Below, piece by piece: positions 1 to 10,699 of a stretch of DNA of 64,000 nucleotides. The notes beneath the pieces were generated by a model. The model had not been told where the DNA came from. It made no database searches and saw only the letters and a program-made list of their open reading frames with translations. Origin of the DNA: Vitis vinifera (Eukaryota > Streptophyta > Magnoliopsida > Vitales > Vitaceae); the NCBI RefSeq assembly GCF_030704535.1, contig NC_081811.1, positions 1,375,501 through 1,439,500 of the forward strand. Reading direction: 5' to 3'. A program made the translations under genes and the position numbers. The first letter of the stretch is position 1. Every line of letters starts with the position of its first letter.

Positions 1-2628
1 CATTCATGGCTTCTATTGGTTTTGCAGATGCTTTCTCCAGCTCCTTGTCAAAGATGATCTGTCTGTCACGGCAGTCAGAGGTGCAAAATGCATGCAGGTA
101 ACTGCATTGCATCACCCAATCTCAGTAAAGTTTTGAAAAACTACAGCTTAAATACCCAGAAAGAGAGGGGGGAGGGGGACTTAAAAACACACACACAGAA
201 AACAAAATCTGAACAATAAAATAAAACTTCCATTTGATACATAATCATGTATATCAACAAACTGAACCATGTAAAATCATGTTAATAGAATAATACATAT
301 TTAACCTCCATTAGAAAGTGGACATCTCCCATCTCACAGAGAAGAAAAACAAATAGGGAATCTACAGATGCCAGTGCTCAAACCAAAATATAAAATGAGA
401 ATGAAAAGGAATATAACCTGATAGTTTTCTGCATCAGGAACTGCAGAAGCATGTCACAGTTAATGAATATAGAAATGACAAACATTGCGAAAAAATTTGG
501 TTTGAATTCGGTTTTCCATTTTGTTGAATTCGGTCTTCCATTTTGTGTTCTTTCCATTCCCTCACCTTTTTCTTAGTGATCAAACTGAGGGCTAATGAAA
601 AATTAACAAACATTGGGAGAAAAAGGAAAAAAGAAGAATAAATAACAAATAAAAAAAGAAAAGCAGCAATCCAATTGGTTTCTAAGAAAATATATAGGTG
701 CACAAAGGTATACTTTAGATGTTGATCAAGTTACATGAAGGGTTTCCACAAATAAAATCTACTATGAAAAATCTTCCAATATACTCCAAAAATCAAACTT
801 ATGAATGCAATTTAATGCATCATAGAGGAATTTCTAGGCAGTGATTTGATCTTTTTTATAAGAAAGGCATCTAATGAGAAAAAAAAAAGGGGGGCGCAAC
901 CCATGTGCATGGGGGTATACAAAGGGCACCAACAGATGGGAAAAACAATATCCAAGGACCCCAATATACTAAGGAGTCCCCAAGCAGTCTATGAGTCAAA
1001 CAAGGACAAGGGGGCCGACATCTATAGATTCACAGCATGATAGAAAAAGAAAGTCTTTAAGTGGTTGAACCAAATGCTCCACACCTTCAAAAGTTATGCA
1101 ATTTAAGTTCCTACCAAATACTCCCAAAAAGGCATATAGCTGCAGTTCTCCAAGCTGTCCCCCTCTTTTTCCCCCACAAAGCTCCCTTAATTTGGTATTT
1201 TTAGAAATAAGGCGATCAAAAAAAGGTTCAGATCAAAATAAATGTCATCCTACAAATACAACTTATCCAAATAGGATCTTGAATGCCTTAAAAAGACATC
1301 TTTTTAGCACAAACCCTCTCTCAAATCCCCCCAATCAAGTATGATTGATTGACTTGATTGACCTGTCTTTCCATCTTTTGGAAACCTCAACAACAGATAG
1401 CATGTTATTCAGAATTTCATTTTCTTCTATATTCTCTGATTTTTCATCAACTAAACAGAGGAAGGAAAAGAAAATTAGAACAATGAAAAATAAATCAAAT
1501 CTATATGGAAAATAATAAAAAGCAATAACAGATTAGATTTGTTGTTTCATATCAGAGACATAATTTTTTTTTAAAAAAAAAAAAAGGAAAAGGAAAAAGA
1601 ATTATATATAGGAAATTTTGCATTAGATGCTAATTAGCTTTCAAAAAAACCCAAATATGATGCCAGTTTCAAAAGTAAAAGGAAAAAGGGGTGTAGGTGT
1701 GCATGCATCAAAGAAATGAGAGCTTATTGGAAAGAAAACAAAGTAAAATTTTAAATCTATGAATTCTCATTATTTACAGGCCAAAAGATAATCACTTAGT
1801 AGTGCCTAGCAATGGTATTAGCCAGATTGTCCTTCTTTTCCTCCAGTTTCATAGCAACCAAACATAGCATAATAGAAAACGACAAAAGAAAGCTAGACGT
1901 CAGAGCTTAGATAAGGACCAAGAATCATTGAAACCAATCTTGAAAAACGCATTAGGTACTTCACATGGTTAAAGCTCAACAGAAAGACGAAACAGACAAC
2001 AGAGACAAAAGATCAGTGATGAGTTTCTGTTTGGTTTCTGAGAAAATAGATTAAAAAGGATAATAATAAAAAAAAAAAAGGAAAGAAAAAGAAAGAAATC
2101 AAAATTCTGAATCTCAGAATTTCCATCATGTAGAACTCAAGAAAACAAGAAATTCCGCTCAAACTAGCCCTAAAAAGCAAGTTGCCTTTAGAATCTTAAC
2201 ATTTTCTTCACATTGCTTTTCTTTTCCTTCATTTTCTAGGCAATAAAAAAGACCAAAAAAAAAAAAGAACCATACCCATACATAAAAACTTCAGCATTCT
2301 CATGGATCTTCTTCTTGCAATAGTAACACTTCTGGAGGAATCCACCAATGGGGCCCTCAAAACTCTCATCAAACTTCCCCTTCTCCGTCTCTGGAGATGC
2401 CACTGTCAGAATCTTTGGTCGAGACTGGTGGTCCGCCACCAGCTCTGAAGGCTTCAAAATCTTAGCTGAATCACTTGCCCCATTAGCTGAAGCAGTTTCT
2501 GCAGCTATAGCACTGTGCTTCTCCCATCGGAGGTCCGGCGACCCCATAGCCAGTGGAGATACCTGGCTAAGAAAACTAGCATCATCAAAGCTTAACGACC
2601 TACCAACCCGTGGGCGCTTCATCGGCAT
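1..2628 (-). CDS. FCS-like zinc finger (FLZ, DUF581) protein, 3' end beyond the window
   Basis: Exon 1 is 2628-2276, intron 2275-102, exon 2 from 101 to base 1 and onward out of the window. I chose the start MPMKRPRV because the upstream copy starts with the matching MPVKRSRV; an in-frame Met further upstream lies in the 5' leader. Exon 1 (about 117 codons) ends in KCYYCKKKIHENAEVFMYG. The intron splits a Gly codon, and exon 2 continues YLHAFCTSDCRDRQI. Together these give the C-x2-C...FC-x3-C FLZ finger, with two Cys from each exon. FLZ proteins are adaptors known to bind SnRK1 kinase; that role is family knowledge. A TATA box lies at 2719-2726. The intron holds a decayed L1 3' end around 850-1370. 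Boundaries are well supported by the reading frame; the C-terminus is not visible. Confidence 0.85.
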
Positions 2629-2718
2629 TTGAGAAATGTTAAGGTTTAGATAGGTTAAAGGTAGAATTGTACATAGCAGAGAGAGTGAGAGAAGGGGAGG
2701 GCTAAAGTGCATGGGAGG

Positions 2719-2726
2719 TATATATA
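2719..2726 (-). promoter_or_regulatory. TATA box of FLZ unit 1
   Basis: TATATATA on the minus strand lies about 90 bases before the chosen start codon. It is conserved in place in units 2 (4944-4952, altered) and 3 (7276-7283). Confidence 0.6.
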
Positions 2727-2933
2727 GGGTATTGTGGTCCCCAGATCAGCCACTCCACTAACAAGCAAAGAAAATGATTATTTTTTATGGTGAACTTCGT
2801 GATTTTCCTACAGTGACGAAAGCTCCTGCAACCCCTCTATTTGGAATTTTGCCAGAATCTTTCTTTCAATGGCGGAGAATCCGTGGCTCCCAGTCACGAA
2901 CACTCTATACTTGTTTAAACCACTTCATGTATC

Positions 2934-3340
2934 TCATAGAATGAGTTCCACAAGATCATGGTGTTTCTTATAAGGGGGAAAAAGTGTTGGACTCATTCTT
3001 GTGTAGGCACTTGCAAAATGACTCAACTTGCAGCACACTAACAAATGATGAAGTTCTACTGTGTGACTAATAAAAAGGTATTCTATGGCTAGGAGGTAAT
3101 ATCCATGGTCCATGGTTATGTCATAATCACATAAATCCACAAGGCCCCAAAACACAAAAATTCCCCAGCCAGTCTATGAATTCAAACAAGATAAAGGGAT
3201 GAACATCTACCAACTCATGGAACCAGCCTTCAAGTGATTGAACCAAACACTTCACCCCTTCAAAGTTATGTGATTGTGTCCCTACCAAATAGTCCAAAAA
3301 AGACGTAAAAAGGAGCGTTTCTCTAAGCTTTCCCCTCATT
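2934..3340 (-). mobile_element. Decayed L1 (LINE) 3' fragment in FLZ unit 2; related copies near 850-1370 and 5174-5578
   Basis: Minus-strand frames read ...VQSLEGWFHELVDVHPF...FEFIDWLG, which resembles the C-terminal tail of plant L1 reverse transcriptases (compare LLDFVDWVG at 42951-43292). Related sequence recurs in units 1 and 3. No intact LINE ORF remains. The family call is by resemblance only. Confidence 0.45.
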
Positions 3341-4499
3341 TTACCAAAATGTTCCTGTGATTTAGTATTTTTTGTAACAAGGTAATCAATAAGAAGTTTA
3401 GATCAAAATAAATGCCATCCCATAAATATAAATCATCAAATTAAATGCCTTAAAAAGGCATCTTTTCTTTTAGCACAAAGCCATTCTCCAACCCAAAAGC
3501 ACAATCTTCCCAAAAAACAAGATAAAAGAAGGAAATAAACCTGTGAACCTTAGATTTTCAATTTTTTTTTTTTTTCATTTGAATAAACAAAAGGCCTCAA
3601 TCAAGCACAACTGATGACTCAATTGAGCGGTCTTTCCATTTTTTGAGAACCTAAATAACAAAATAACATGCTACTCATTTTCTTCTATTTTCACTAGTTT
3701 TTCATTAACTAGAGAGAGGGGAAAGGAAAGGAAAATTGAACAAAGAAAAGTAAATAAAATCTATATGGAAAATAATAAAAAGGAACAGTAGATTAGATAT
3801 GTAGTTTTCAAATCAGAGCCAAAAAGTTCAAAGACAAAAAGAGAGAGATTATCAAGCCTCTAGTGTCCATATAGGAAACTTTTGTATTAATTTTTAAATG
3901 CTAATTAGCTCCCAAAGAAAACCTAGATCTGATGACAGTTTCAAAAGCAAAAGGAGGAAGGGAGTGTGGATGTAGGCATCATGGAAATGAGAAGTTGTAG
4001 GACACGAAAAGAATGTAAAATTTGCTTTTACAAATTTTCCTTATTGACAAGCCAAAGACAATCACTTAGTTGTGCCTAGCTATAGCGTTTGTTAGATTTT
4101 CCTTCATTTACTCCAAGTTCTCAGCAACCAAATAGAGCACAATAGAAAAAAGACAAACAAAGGCAGATATCAAAGCCTATATAAGGACCAAGACTCTTTG
4201 ACACTAATCTTTAAAAAACCATTAGGCATTCACAAGGTTAAAGGTCAATAAAAAGAAGAAACAAACAACAAAGAGAAAAGAATAGTGATATGGTTCCTGA
4301 GAACATGGAGTAGAAGGAAAGAAGGAAGTCAAATTACTTAATCTCAAAATTCTTTTCACGTAGTATTCAAGAAAACAAGAAATTCCACTCAAACTAGTCC
4401 ACGATCTAAACATTTTCTTCCCATTTCTTTTCTTTTCCTTCATTGTCTTGACAAACAAATAGACAACAAAAGTAACCAAAAAAAAGAAAAAACCTATCC

Positions 4500-4845
4500 A
4501 TACATAAAAACGTCTATATTCTCATGAATCCTCTTCTTATAGAGGTAAGACTTATGAAGAAACTCCACAATCAATCCCTCAAAACTCACATCAAGCTTCC
4601 CCTTGTCCATCTCCAAAGATGACACCATCAAGATCTTTGGTCAAGACCGGCGGTCCCCCATCAACTTTGAACATTTCAAAATCTAAGCTGAATCGCTCAC
4701 ACCTTTGGTAGAAGCAACCATTGCAGACATAGCAGTTTGTTTTTCCCACCGATGCTCCGGTGACCCCATAGAAACCTAGTTGAGAAAATTAGCATCATTG
4801 AAGTTTGAGGACCATCCAACTTGAAACTGCTTGTCTAGCATTTGA
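4500..4845 (-). pseudogene. Decayed FLZ first exon (upstream unit 2)
   Basis: This stretch aligns throughout with the first exons at 2276-2628 and 6856-7166 but does not keep an open frame: in-frame stops appear, one of them in the FLSQ-equivalent segment. A recognisable TATA-like box remains at 4944-4952. It is the middle of three tandem promoter-plus-first-exon units and is probably non-functional. Confidence 0.75.
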
Positions 4846-5898
4846 GAAATAATAGGGTTTAGATTTGTGGGATAAAGGTAGAGTCGTATAGAGCAGAGAT
4901 AGAATAAGAGAGAAGGGAGGAAGGGGTAAGGTGCAATGAAGCATATTATATAGGATATGGTGGTCCCCAGATCAGCTACTCAACTAACAAACAAAGAAAA
5001 TGCTAATGCTTTATGGTGAGCTTTTGGGTTTTCCTATAGTTAAGAAAGCTCTATTAACCCCTCTATCTAGAATTTTCTTAGAATCTTTCTTTTAATGGCG
5101 GAAAATACATGAACTCCCATTTACATATGATTTTGACTAGAACTCCATACCAGTGTATCCCACTTTAAGGTTCTCATATAATGAGTTCTACAAGATTACA
5201 CTTTTTCTTATAAACGGGAAAATGTGTTACACTCATTTCTGTATAGACAATTGCAAAATGGCTCAACTTGTAGGACACTTGCAAATGATTGAGCTTCATC
5301 ATGTGACCATTGAAAAAACATTCTAGGATTGGAAGGTAATATCCATGGACCATAGTTACATAAAAATGCAATAGAGGAGTCCCTGACCAATCTACGAAGT
5401 CAAACAGAGACAAGGGGCCAGTATCTATGAACTTGAGGCACCATAGGATCATGGTAGAAATAAGAGAGGCATTAAGTAATTGAACCAAACATTCCCCTCC
5501 TTCAAAAGTTGTGATTACATTCCTACCAAATAGTCCAAAAAAGACATAAAGGAATGGTTCTCCATGCTTTCCCCTCATTTTCCCCCAAAAGCTCTTGTGA
5601 TTTGGTATTTTTGGTAATAAGCCATCAATAAAATGTTCAAATCAAAATAAATGTTACTTAACTAATGATATATTCAATGCCCTAAAAGACATATTTTCTT
5701 TAACATAAATCCACTCTCAAATCTGAAAGCTCAATTCTGTGTAAAAGAAGGAAAATACAAATGTGGAATTTAGATTTTCAATTTCATTTGATTGAACAAA
5801 TTAAAAGCCTCGATCATGCAGAGCCGATTAACCCAATTGACTTTTGATCTTTCCATTTTCTTGAAACCTCGACAACCAAAAACATGTTATTCAAAATT

Positions 5899-6108
5899 TA
5901 GAACATGTTTTGAGATTGTTCTTGGAAACAGTTTTCTGTTCCTTAGAACAAAGAACAGTTTTCTAACTAAAAAAACATGTTTGAAATTTTTTTTACTTAA
6001 GTGTTTTGAGAAACCATTGAGAATATTTTTTGTACTTGAATTCTCAAATAGAATTTTATTTAAGAAAACAACTGAGAACAGTTTTTTTTTAAAATTCAAA
6101 CAGACCCA
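5899..6108. mobile_element. MITE-like insertion in FLZ unit 3 intron
   Basis: About 210 bases rich in gaacagttttct-type motifs occur in both orientations. They interrupt unit 3 between ttattcaaaattt and attttcttctatt, which are adjacent in units 1 and 2 (near 1408-1425 and 3668-3690). The insertion is therefore younger than the triplication. Target duplication and superfamily could not be fixed. Confidence 0.5.
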
Positions 6109-6855
6109 TATTTTCTTCTATTTCCTCTGATTTCTGATAAGATTAGATCTGTTGTTTCCAAAACAAAGCCATAAAATTAATAACAACAACAATAATAATA
6201 ATAATAAAAAAGTCTTTAGTGTTCATATAAGAAACTTTTGCATTCGACGCTAATTAGCTGCCAAAAAAATTCGAGATATGATGTTGGTTTCAAAGCAAAA
6301 AGTCGGCGTAGGTGTAGGCATCATAGTAGGGAACAAAAAAATTAAAATTTTGAATCTATGAATTTTCATTATTTTCAGACCAAAAGACAATCACTTAGCT
6401 GTGCCTAGCAATAGTATTTGCCACATTTTCCTACTTTTACTCCAGTTTCTGAGCAACCAAACATAGTAAAACAAAAAACCAAAAAAGAAAACATACAAAA
6501 GCTAGACGGTCAAAGCCTTTATAAGGACCAAGAATCATTGAAACCAAAATTGAAAAACCCATTAGGCACTTCACATGGTTAAAAGCTCAAGAAAAAAGAA
6601 CAAACAGGCAACAAAGCGGTTTCTGAGGTTCTATTTGGTTTCTGAGAAAAAGCAGTAAAAGGAAAAAAAAAGAAAAAGAAAAAAAGAAATCCAAATTCTA
6701 AATCTTGAAAGTTTCTTCAAGCAGAAGTTTCCACTCAAACTAGTACTAAAAGAGTAAGTTGTCATTAGGATCTAAACATTTTCTTCCCATGTTTTCCCCC
6801 TCCAATTTCTGGGCAACCAAATAGACAAAAAACAGAGACAAAAAAAAAACCTTAC

Positions 6856-7166
6856 CCATACATAAAAACTTCAACATTCTCACGGATCTTACTATTGCAG
6901 TAGTAACACTTCTCAAGAAACGCCCCAATCGGCTTCTCAGAACTCACATCAACCCTCCCCCTGTCCATCTCCGGAGACGCCACCGTCAGAATCGTCGGCC
7001 GAGCCTGCTGGTCCCCCGCCACATCCGAAGGCTTCAAAATCTTAGCCGAATTGCTCGGCGTAGCGCTGCGCTTGTCCCACCGGTGCTCCGGCGTAGGAAC
7101 CTGGCTGAGGAAACCAGCGTCTCCAAAGCTCGAAGAGCGACCGACCCGCGAACGCTTGACCGGCAT
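6856..7166 (-). CDS. Intact extra first exon of the FLZ gene (upstream unit 3)
   Basis: An open first exon runs from MPVKRSRVGRSSSFGDAGF to KCYYCNSKIRENVEVFMYG and ends at the same split Gly codon and GT donor (intron from 6855) as the exon at 2628-2276. It has its own TATA box (7276-7283) and a GA-rich leader. It codes for the first half of the FLZ finger only. I see no matching second exon between 6855 and 2630; the next one downstream on this strand is at 101-1. It may therefore be an alternative first exon spliced over a long distance to the shared exon 2, or a truncated duplicate. It is more GC-rich than the other copies and shows no damage. Identity as an FLZ first exon is firm; whether it is expressed is inference. 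Confidence 0.7.
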
Positions 7167-7275
7167 TTGTTAAATTCTAGGGTTTAGATTTGTGGAATAG
7201 TACAGAGCAGAGAGAGAGAGAGAGAGAGAGTGAGTATGAGAAAGAAGAAAAGGGCGGGTTAAGGTGCATGGGAGG

Positions 7276-7283
7276 TATATATA
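7276..7283 (-). promoter_or_regulatory. TATA box of FLZ unit 3
   Basis: TATATATA sits in a promoter segment nearly identical to unit 1, followed by a GA microsatellite leader (about 7202-7230), before the start at 7166. Confidence 0.55.
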
Positions 7284-7649
7284 GGGTACTGTGGTCCCCA
7301 GATCAACTCCTCCACTAAAAAACAAAGAAGATGCCCCAATTTTTTTAAGCCGGTTTTGGTGTTATCCTTCAGTCGCGAAAGCTCCACTTACCCCACTGTT
7401 TGGAATTTTCCCCGGAATCCTTCTTCCCATGGCGGAAAATCCGTGACCTCTCTCAGTCAAATTTGATTTTGACTGAAACTCTTTGCCTTTCCATACTGTG
7501 CTTGGATCCGATGTCCCTATGCTTGTTTATTTTTTTTAAACCAATATAGTATATTTTACCCTGATTCTTAGCCACGTAAGCATCCACGTGAATTATATCA
7601 ATTATTAAAAAATTAGATCGCTCGAATCACGCAAGTGATTACGAAATTT

Positions 7650-9786
7650 TTAATTATTACCGATATCAAATACGTGTATGATGACGTGGCTCTCCTAATT
7701 AGCTCCTGCATCCCTTGTAAATATAAGAAACCTTAGAGGGTAATGTAGTAAATTACATGTATATATATAGAAATGATGACGCATGCCTCTTCCAAATTCA
7801 GATGTATCCATCCTTCACTGCACTTTTTGACTTTTTCCAACTGCATGCATCCCTCGTGCCGTTGAGAAATATCGACCACAAAACCAATAAATAAATAAAA
7901 TATGCCATTCTCTCCCAGCACCAAAATAAGATTACGTGTCATACCTATTTTAAAAAAAATTAGAATTTATTTTGGTAATTATTTTAAAATATAATTTTTA
8001 AAAACAATTTAAAAAAATTATTCTCTAATTTTTATAAAATTGTTTAAAAATAAAAAATGTTTTAAATTTCTTTTTAATATTTTTAAATATGTTTTAAAAA
8101 TAAAAATTTATATTTAATATTTTATTTTTAATCATATAATTATTTGTTAAAATAGTTATTAGAAAATAAGTGAAAATAATATAAAATAACTAAAAGATAT
8201 TTTTAAAAAATATCTTGTATTTTATTTTTAATAATATAAAATAAAAAATATTTTTTAGTTGTCAAAAGTGTTTTTTATGTTTTTTGTTCTAAAAAATAAA
8301 AAATATTCTAAAAAACAATTCCAAATACTTAATTTTTTTTTTCATATTCTTAAAAGTATAAAATATAATATTTTTAGAAAACACTTTTATAGTTATTTTT
8401 ACTTATTTGAAAATTATTTTTAAAATAATTATATAATTATGAAGAATAATTACAAATAAAATATCATTTTAAAAATTAAAAATATGAAAAAAAAAAAGAT
8501 TAAAAATATTTCAAATTCCAAAAAGGAATTTTGTTTTACAAAACATTTAATAATAATTTTTAGAATTATTTTCAAACACACCTTCCAAACAAAATGAAAA
8601 TTTTTTGGGAAAATTTATATGTTAGGTTAAAAATAACTCTTTACTTTAAATTCTTTCTCCATGTAAATTAGATGTTTTTTTATTTATTATTTATCATTTT
8701 TTTAATTTTCTTCATTTATTCTTAATTTTTTAATTATTACCGATATCAAATATGTGTATGATGACGTGGCTCTCCTAATTCGCTCTTGCATCCCTTGTAA
8801 ATATTAAAAACCTTAGAGGGTAATGTAGTAAATTACATGTATATATATAGAAATGATGACGCATGCCTCTTCCAAGTTCAGATGTATGCATCCTCCACTG
8901 CACTTTTTGACTTTTTCCAACTGCATGCTTCCCTCGTGCCGTTGAGAGATATCGACCACAAAACCAATAAATAAATAAAATATGCCATTCTCTCCCAGCA
9001 CCAAAATAAGATTACGCGTCATACCTATTTTTAAAAAAATTAGGATTTATTTTATAACTATTTTAAAATATAAATTTTAAAAATAATTTTTAAAAATTAT
9101 TCTCTAATTTTTATAAAATTGTTTAAAAATTCAAAATGTTTCAAATCTCTTTTAAATATTTTAAAATATGTTTTAAAAATAAATTTTATATTTAATGTTT
9201 TATTTTTAATTATATAATTATTTGTTAAAATAATTCTTAAAAAATAAGTGAAAACAAAATATTTTGAAAAAAAATCTTACATTTTATTTTTAATAATATA
9301 AAATAAAAAATAATTTTTAATTATCAAAAGTGTTTTTTATATTTTTTGTTCTAAAAAATAAAAAATGTTCTAAAAAATAGTTCCAAATACTTAATTTTTT
9401 TTTTTTCATATTCTTAAAAGTATAAAATATAATATTTTTAGAAAACACTTTTATAGTTATTTTTACTTATTTGAAATTTATTTTTAAAATAATTATATAA
9501 TTATGAAGAATAATTAAAAATAAAATATCATTTTAAAAATATGGAAAAAAAATAAAAATATTTCAAATTCCAAAAAGGAATTTTGTTTTACAAAATATTT
9601 AATAACAATTTTTAGAATTATTTTTTAACACACTTTCCAAACAAAATGAAAAACTTTTGGAAAAAAATCTCTATTAGGTTAAAAATAACTCTTTACTTTA
9701 AATTCTTTCTCCATGTAAATTAGATGTTTTTTTATTTATTATTTATCATTTTTTTTTTATCTTCTTCATTTATTCTTAATTTTTTT
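7650..9786. repeat. 1,080-bp direct tandem duplication, AT-rich
   Basis: The sequence from 7651 (taattattaccgatatc) restarts at 8731 and runs to about 9786, with scattered substitutions and small indels. Each copy starts with a roughly 300-base mixed-composition part (including atgatgacgtggctctcc) followed by about 700 bases of AT-rich low-complexity DNA. A minus-strand open frame of 69 codons occurs in each copy (7942-7733 and 9022-8813), but I see no sign that it is coding. Confidence 0.85.
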
Positions 9787-10052
9787 CAATCATCTATTTG
9801 AATTCATGATTCTTGGCTTGGTGCCAATTATTGAATCATATTTTGATTATCTCATTTAAAAATCAATTAAATTTTAATAATAATAGATTAAACCTTGGTG
9901 AGATTCGATATACCATCTTACAAATTTCTTTTAATAACCATCATTTAAGTGTTCTATCTTCAAGCTCGTTTGATAGCGATTTTAGGAAGTGCTTCTAACT
10001 TTTTTTTTAACACTTGAAATATTTTATCATTCAAGTATTATAAGGACTAAAA

Positions 10053-10640
10053 ATGTTCGATGGACTGATGTGGAGCTGCGGGGACCTTGGCACCTTTGGA
10101 TTTTTCTTCCACAACGACATCCAAGCTTCCATGTTTGGAGATGGGTTTAGCTTCAATGGTGGCGGCAAAGATGGACTGAGCTATGGCGGCAATGACCTTG
10201 GCACCTCCGGATTTTTCTTTTCCTTCAACTGCTACGACTATTGTTAAGATAGAGGTGGATCAGCCGTGAATAGGTATTGAAGGATTGGAATTTGGTGTGG
10301 TGAAGACGGAGATGATTTTAGAGTTGGAAGTCACCGGAACTGGAGATGCGAAGAAGTTGCAACGGTGATGGTGGGTTCTGGCCATGATTAAGGGGAAGCT
10401 GGTGGTGATTAATGGCGACAGTGGCCGACGCTCACCTCGTGCGACGGCTCTGCTTCAACTCTCTTTTTTTTTCAGTGGAAAAACCTAGAAAACGAAGAAG
10501 ATGACGAAGGAAGAGGGGAAATAAAAAAGATGAGCCAAGAAACCTCTTCAAATTTTGATCGATGTTGACATGGAGATTTGGATGCTGCGGAGGAAGAAAA
10601 ATCCGAAGGTGCCAAGACCACTGCAACTCCACATCAATCC
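10053..10640. repeat. Composite repeat: two direct and one inverted copy of a ~60-bp motif
   Basis: A motif containing ccttggcacctttggatttttctt occurs in direct copies at about 10061-10123 and 10169-10232. It recurs inverted at about 10560-10640, where the similarity spans some 80 bases. This makes an imperfect hairpin with a loop of about 400 bases. GC content is higher than the surroundings. Short open frames exist on both strands but match nothing I recognise. It may be a transposon relic carrying captured sequence. Confidence 0.6.
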
Positions 10641-10699
10641 ATCGCCGCCGCACCACTATAATCTATTTTTTTTTATCGGTGATGGAGATTGGAAGGGCA

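Larger units (their letters stand above)
800..7500 (-). repeat. Tandem triplication of FLZ promoter, first exon and 5' intron
   Basis: Three related units of about 2.2 kb lie head to tail at roughly 800-2930, 2934-5160 and 5165-7500. Each holds, in minus-strand order, a promoter with TATA box and the shared stretch tggtccccagatca, an FLZ first exon, intron sequence, and a decayed L1 3' fragment. Because all three carry the L1 fragment, that insertion predates the triplication. Unit edges are approximate. Confidence 0.75.

Noticed and set aside
7733-9022. A pair of similar 69-codon minus-strand frames in the tandem duplication
   Set aside because: They are shared only because the DNA is duplicated. 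Of about six differences in the 210 bases, roughly half change the residue, there is no start context or family match, and the flanks are similar too.
10053-10247. Gly/Phe-rich 64-codon plus-strand frame
   Set aside because: It is produced by the direct repeats in this region and matches no family known to me.
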